A stretch of 64,000 nt of DNA from Ophiostoma sp. CBS 140.51 (taxonomy: Eukaryota > Ascomycota > Sordariomycetes > Ophiostomatales > Ophiostomataceae): the NCBI GenBank assembly GCA_029298735.1, contig JANSLP010000006.1, positions 310,001 to 374,000 on the forward strand, in the 5' to 3' direction. The position numbers were made by a program, and so were the translations under genes. The notes under the pieces were generated by a model, which did not search any database, was not told where the DNA came from, and worked only from the letters and a program-made list of their open reading frames with translations. Shown here in pieces: positions 60,858 to 64,000 of the stretch. The first letter of the stretch is position 1, and every line of letters begins with the position of its first letter.

Positions 60858-60863
60858 CACGTG
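60858..60863. promoter_or_regulatory. CACGTG box (CACGTGGG context)
   Basis: Perfect E-box with the GG flank, about 1.9 kb from the HsbA-like start and 1.75 kb from VAC8, so neither gene is an obvious target. Confidence 0.2.
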
Positions 60864-61304
60864 GGATAAAAGTACAGTCCACATCGACATCCGACCCGTT
60901 TGACTTCCTCAAAGGCATGTCGTGGCAGCAAATCATTCCCCCATCTTGTCAGTATCAGCTATCTCACGACAGTCCTGGCACAGTCCCTATCTACACAAGA
61001 TGCGGATACAATTTGCTACATGTTCAAGTTCAATTAAGATGACTTGGTGAGGGCACCACGGTAGTCCACCCAGGCATTGTTGAGATTGTCCTGATCTCTC
61101 ATTCAACCGCCCACTGATTGTGGAAGGAAGCTGTTTTTTTTTTGTTTTTTTTTGTTTTCGATTTTAATTTTGCATTTTGATTTTAATGTATTTGTCCGTA
61201 TTTTGCTTGGGCTCGGATAATAGATTGAATGCCACCACCAGACCTTTAATAATGCGACTTTCAATAATGAATACAAATATATCTTTTCATCTGCCTTAAT
61301 ATCA

Positions 61305-61310
61305 CACGTG
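61305..61310. promoter_or_regulatory. CACGTG box
   Basis: Perfect E-box 1.3 kb upstream of VAC8; may be a chance occurrence. Confidence 0.15.
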
Positions 61311-62616
61311 ACTATGTATCATAGCTGACTTACGCATGAATCGCTCTTTCTTCATGAGATGATGGATCATAGCGATGGCGATAATGAAGGCAATAGCAAC
61401 CGTGAAACTGTGGAGACGCACTGCAGCCCCAGTCCTTTTACAGCAATTGTAAGCGCCAATCGTGGGCCCTTGCTTTAGGAGGCTTTCCGCCAAACAACAA
61501 AATGGCAGCCTAACTGGACTGAGCAGTGAGCTCCCGGCCCGTCATGGTACAAGACCTTTTGCGCCGATCAGGCGCCTAGATCCAAGTACCACAAAGAAGG
61601 GACCCACAAGAAACATAGCGCCCGATATTGAAAATGGAAAGGGAAAGCACGGACCTGTTTTGGAAATGGGCAGCGACGACAGGCTCGCAAAAGGCAGGCA
61701 CGCCCCCAGTGGGACACGCCAGTGAGACCCAGTCCCGTGCCTTCCTTTGGAACCAAAAGAGCCAAGCTATTCGAATCTGAAATGAGGAGCTGTTTTGGCG
61801 GTGACTGCCCTGCAAATGCTTGCAATGCAGAAAGAACGCGCTAGTGCAGCCCAGGCTCCTGTTGTTTGTGCCGCCGCCGCCCACTGCTGTATTTCGTAGG
61901 GAAGGTTCGCCCAATTCGCAGTTGCCCCGTCTGCCTCGCTTGCTTCTCCTTTGCTGCTTTGCCCCTTCCTCGTCTCTACTCTTTTGCCCGCCGAACCAAA
62001 TCCTAGACACTGTGACTGACCCGGAATTACAGGCAAAGAAAAACACACCCACCCAGGACTCTAATCTCTCTTTCTCACAAACCTTTCTCTCTTTTCTCTC
62101 TCTCCAACACCACAACCCACACGTCATCTCCCAACTCCATCCCTGCCGACACAACTCCTCTCTTCTCCCCTTTCTCCTCATTCCAAATCGCCATCCTTTC
62201 CCTCGCAGGGACTTCTGGACTTTGACGTGTTTTTCGTCCTTTTATTTGATTTCGATTTCGATACTTTCTCTCTCTTTGTTTTTGTCGCCTTTTTTGGAGA
62301 GATCGCCAGCTCATTTTGACTTGTCGAAGTCAGCAACAAAAACTCGACACGAGAAAAAGCTTGCCAATCGGCACCGAGGCAAGATACACGGCGAGAGATT
62401 GAATCCACGACCCTCGCCATCGACGCCCGACCTTTCTCTTTTCTACTTCATCGACTGGATTCGATTCACGACGATCGTTGACCGACAACAACACCTTTCT
62501 CACGTCTCCGCCATCGAGTATTCGACCTCGACTCCTCTTTTCTCTTTACCTTCGGCATCGTCTCGTCGGCCAGCAACCATTGCCACCGAGCTTCGACTCC
62601 TCGACAAACCGCCGCG

Positions 62617-64000
62617 ATGGGCATCTGCAGCTCGCAGTGCTGCGGAGGTACGATAATCCGTTTTCTCTCTTTAATACGAGCATTTGTCGACAGCCGACAC
62701 GACTCTTTTTGCTCTTGTCCCGCGTTTTCCGACGACTGACTTTTTTCGATTTAGGCAAATCCCGCGATGGCCTGTATGAGCCCGTCCTCGCAGATAGTGA
62801 ACGCGAGGCCGTAGCCGACCTTTTGCAGTACCTTGAGAATGTGTGTACATCTTCTATTTGACTTCATTTACGTCGTCTTGTATCCATACTAACCTGTCAG
62901 CGCAATGAAACCGACTTCTTCTCAGGCGAGCCGCTCCGGGCACTCACCACCCTCGTCTACTCCGACAACATCGACCTGCAACGCAGCGCCAGTCTGACGT
63001 TTGCCGAGATTACAGAAAGAGGTAAGACCTGACGACGACGTGTTAAGTATTTGTGTCTTCACTGCTAACAGCTTTAGATGTCCGCGAAGTTGACCGTGAT
63101 ACCCTCGAACCCATCCTCTTCCTCCTGCAAAGCCCCGACCTCGAAGTGCAGCGGGCAGCCAGCGCCGCTCTCGGCAACCTGGCCGTCAACAGTGCGTCAT
63201 ACTCATGATATCATATTCAAACAAACCCCCTCCCTTTCTACTAACACCCCAAGCTGCCAACAAAGTTTTGATTGTCGACCTGGGCGGCCTCAACCCGCTC
63301 AAGCGCCAGATGCTCTCCCCTAATGTTGAAGTGCAGTGCAATGCCGTCGGCTGCATCACGAACCTCGCAACCCACGAAGACAACAAGGCCAAGATTGCCC
63401 GCTCAGGCGCTCTCGGCCCCCTCACCCGCCTCGCCAAGTCTCGCGATATGCGCGTCCAGCGGAACGCCACTGGTGCTCTGCTCAACATGACACACTCCGA
63501 CGAAAACCGCCAGCAGCTCGTCAACGCCGGCGCCCTCCCTGTTCTTGTGCAGCTTTTGTCGTCGCCCGATGTCGACGTCCAATACTACTGCACGACCGCC
63601 CTCTCTAACATTGCCGTCGACTCCAACAACCGCCGGAAACTCGCCCAGACCGAGCCCAAGCTTGTGCAGTCGCTTGTTAACCTGATGGACTCGTCCTCAC
63701 CCAAGGTCCAGTGCCAGGCTGCTCTGGCCCTGCGTAACCTCGCGTCTGACGAGAAGTACCAGCTCGACATTGTCCGCGCCAACGGTCTGCCGCCTCTGCT
63801 CCGCCTCCTCCAGTCATCCTACCTCCCGCTCATCCTGTCCGCCGTGGCGTGCATTCGCAACATCTCCATCCACCCGATGAACGAGTCGCCCATTATCGAG
63901 GCGGGCTTCCTGAAGCCGCTGGTGGAGCTGCTGGGCTCGACCGACAACGAGGAGATCCAGTGCCACGCCATCTCAACACTGCGCAACCTTGCGGCCAGCT
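62617..64000 (+). CDS. VAC8: Vacuolar armadillo-repeat protein Vac8, N-terminal part (3' end outside window)
   Basis: Exons 62617-62647, 62755-62840, 62901-63021, 63078-63191 and 63254 to beyond 64000; every join keeps frame, with introns of 107, 60, 56 and 62 nt. The first exon encodes MGICSSQCCGG: Gly2 for N-myristoylation and Cys4/8/9 for palmitoylation, the classic vacuolar-membrane anchor of Vac8. Armadillo repeats follow in succession (LEVQRAASAALGNLAV, VEVQCNAVGCITNLATH, MRVQRNATGALLNMTH, VQYYCTTALSNIAVD, VQCQAALALRNLASD and so on). Vac8 is an adaptor on the vacuole for inheritance (Vac17), nucleus-vacuole junctions (Nvj1), autophagy (Atg13) and vacuole fusion. About 366 residues are seen; the rest of the repeats and the C-terminus lie off the window. 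Confidence 0.96.

Larger units (their letters stand above)
58920..62616. other. 3.7 kb divergent intergenic region between the HsbA-like gene and VAC8
   Basis: No supported gene. The left part is the promoter of the HsbA-like gene. A T-rich stretch occupies about 61133-61195. From about 61900 to 62600 the plus strand is strongly pyrimidine-rich, giving VAC8 a probable long leader; the 278-codon open frame there (61820-62656) overlaps the VAC8 start and is compositional. CACGTG boxes occur at 59402, 60858 and 61305. Confidence 0.6.

Noticed and set aside
61820..62656. 278-codon plus-strand frame over the VAC8 leader and first exon
   Set aside because: It lies in a C/T-rich leader and overlaps the certain VAC8 start in another frame; Ser/Pro/Leu-rich by composition.

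Overview
The window is nuclear DNA of a filamentous ascomycete, most likely a Sordariomycete. An Ophiostomatales relative such as Sporothrix/Ophiostoma is a guess from overall style only. The evidence is short spliceosomal introns (mostly 49-73 nt, one of 92 and one of 123) with GTRNGT donors and CTAAC-like branch points, C/G-ending codons, pyrimidine-rich leaders before start codons, and fungal-only families (CBP3, VAC8, HsbA, DUF5672, CBM18 chitin deacetylase). No bacterial, plasmid or phage feature and no CRISPR is present. I recognised no tRNA or rRNA gene and no intact transposon.

Layout. 1-8.2 kb is a compact housekeeping block: the 3' end of CBP3 (mitochondrial complex III assembly), DFR1 (dihydrofolate reductase, minus), a mitochondrial-type two-helix membrane protein divergent from it, SEC12 (ER exchange factor for Sar1) and a DUF5672 type II membrane protein (minus). 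A second, divergent DUF5672 paralogue lies at 11.85-13.1 kb. A secreted chitin deacetylase with a chitin-binding module at each end lies at 16.5-18.2 kb, convergent with a 1,207-residue C2H2 transcription factor on the minus strand (19.5-23.2 kb).

From about 23.25 to 50.16 kb I find no convincing gene. This 27 kb gene desert lies upstream of the transcription factor. It has purine-rich plus-strand tracts in its left third, pyrimidine-rich tracts further right, small microsatellites and a GC-richer island near 46.2-47.2 kb.

From 50.16 kb the density returns: a secreted histidine-type acid phosphatase (minus) divergent from a secreted arylsulfotransferase-family protein, the PHO89/pho-4 type sodium-phosphate symporter, an HsbA-type cell-wall protein (minus), and after another 3.7 kb gap the first five exons of VAC8, which runs off the window. 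A secreted phosphatase, a phosphate importer and several CACGTG (Pho4/NUC-1-type) boxes within about 10 kb suggest a small phosphate-scavenging neighbourhood.

All exon joins were derived by hand from donor/acceptor consensus and reading-frame continuity; none is supported by transcript data.
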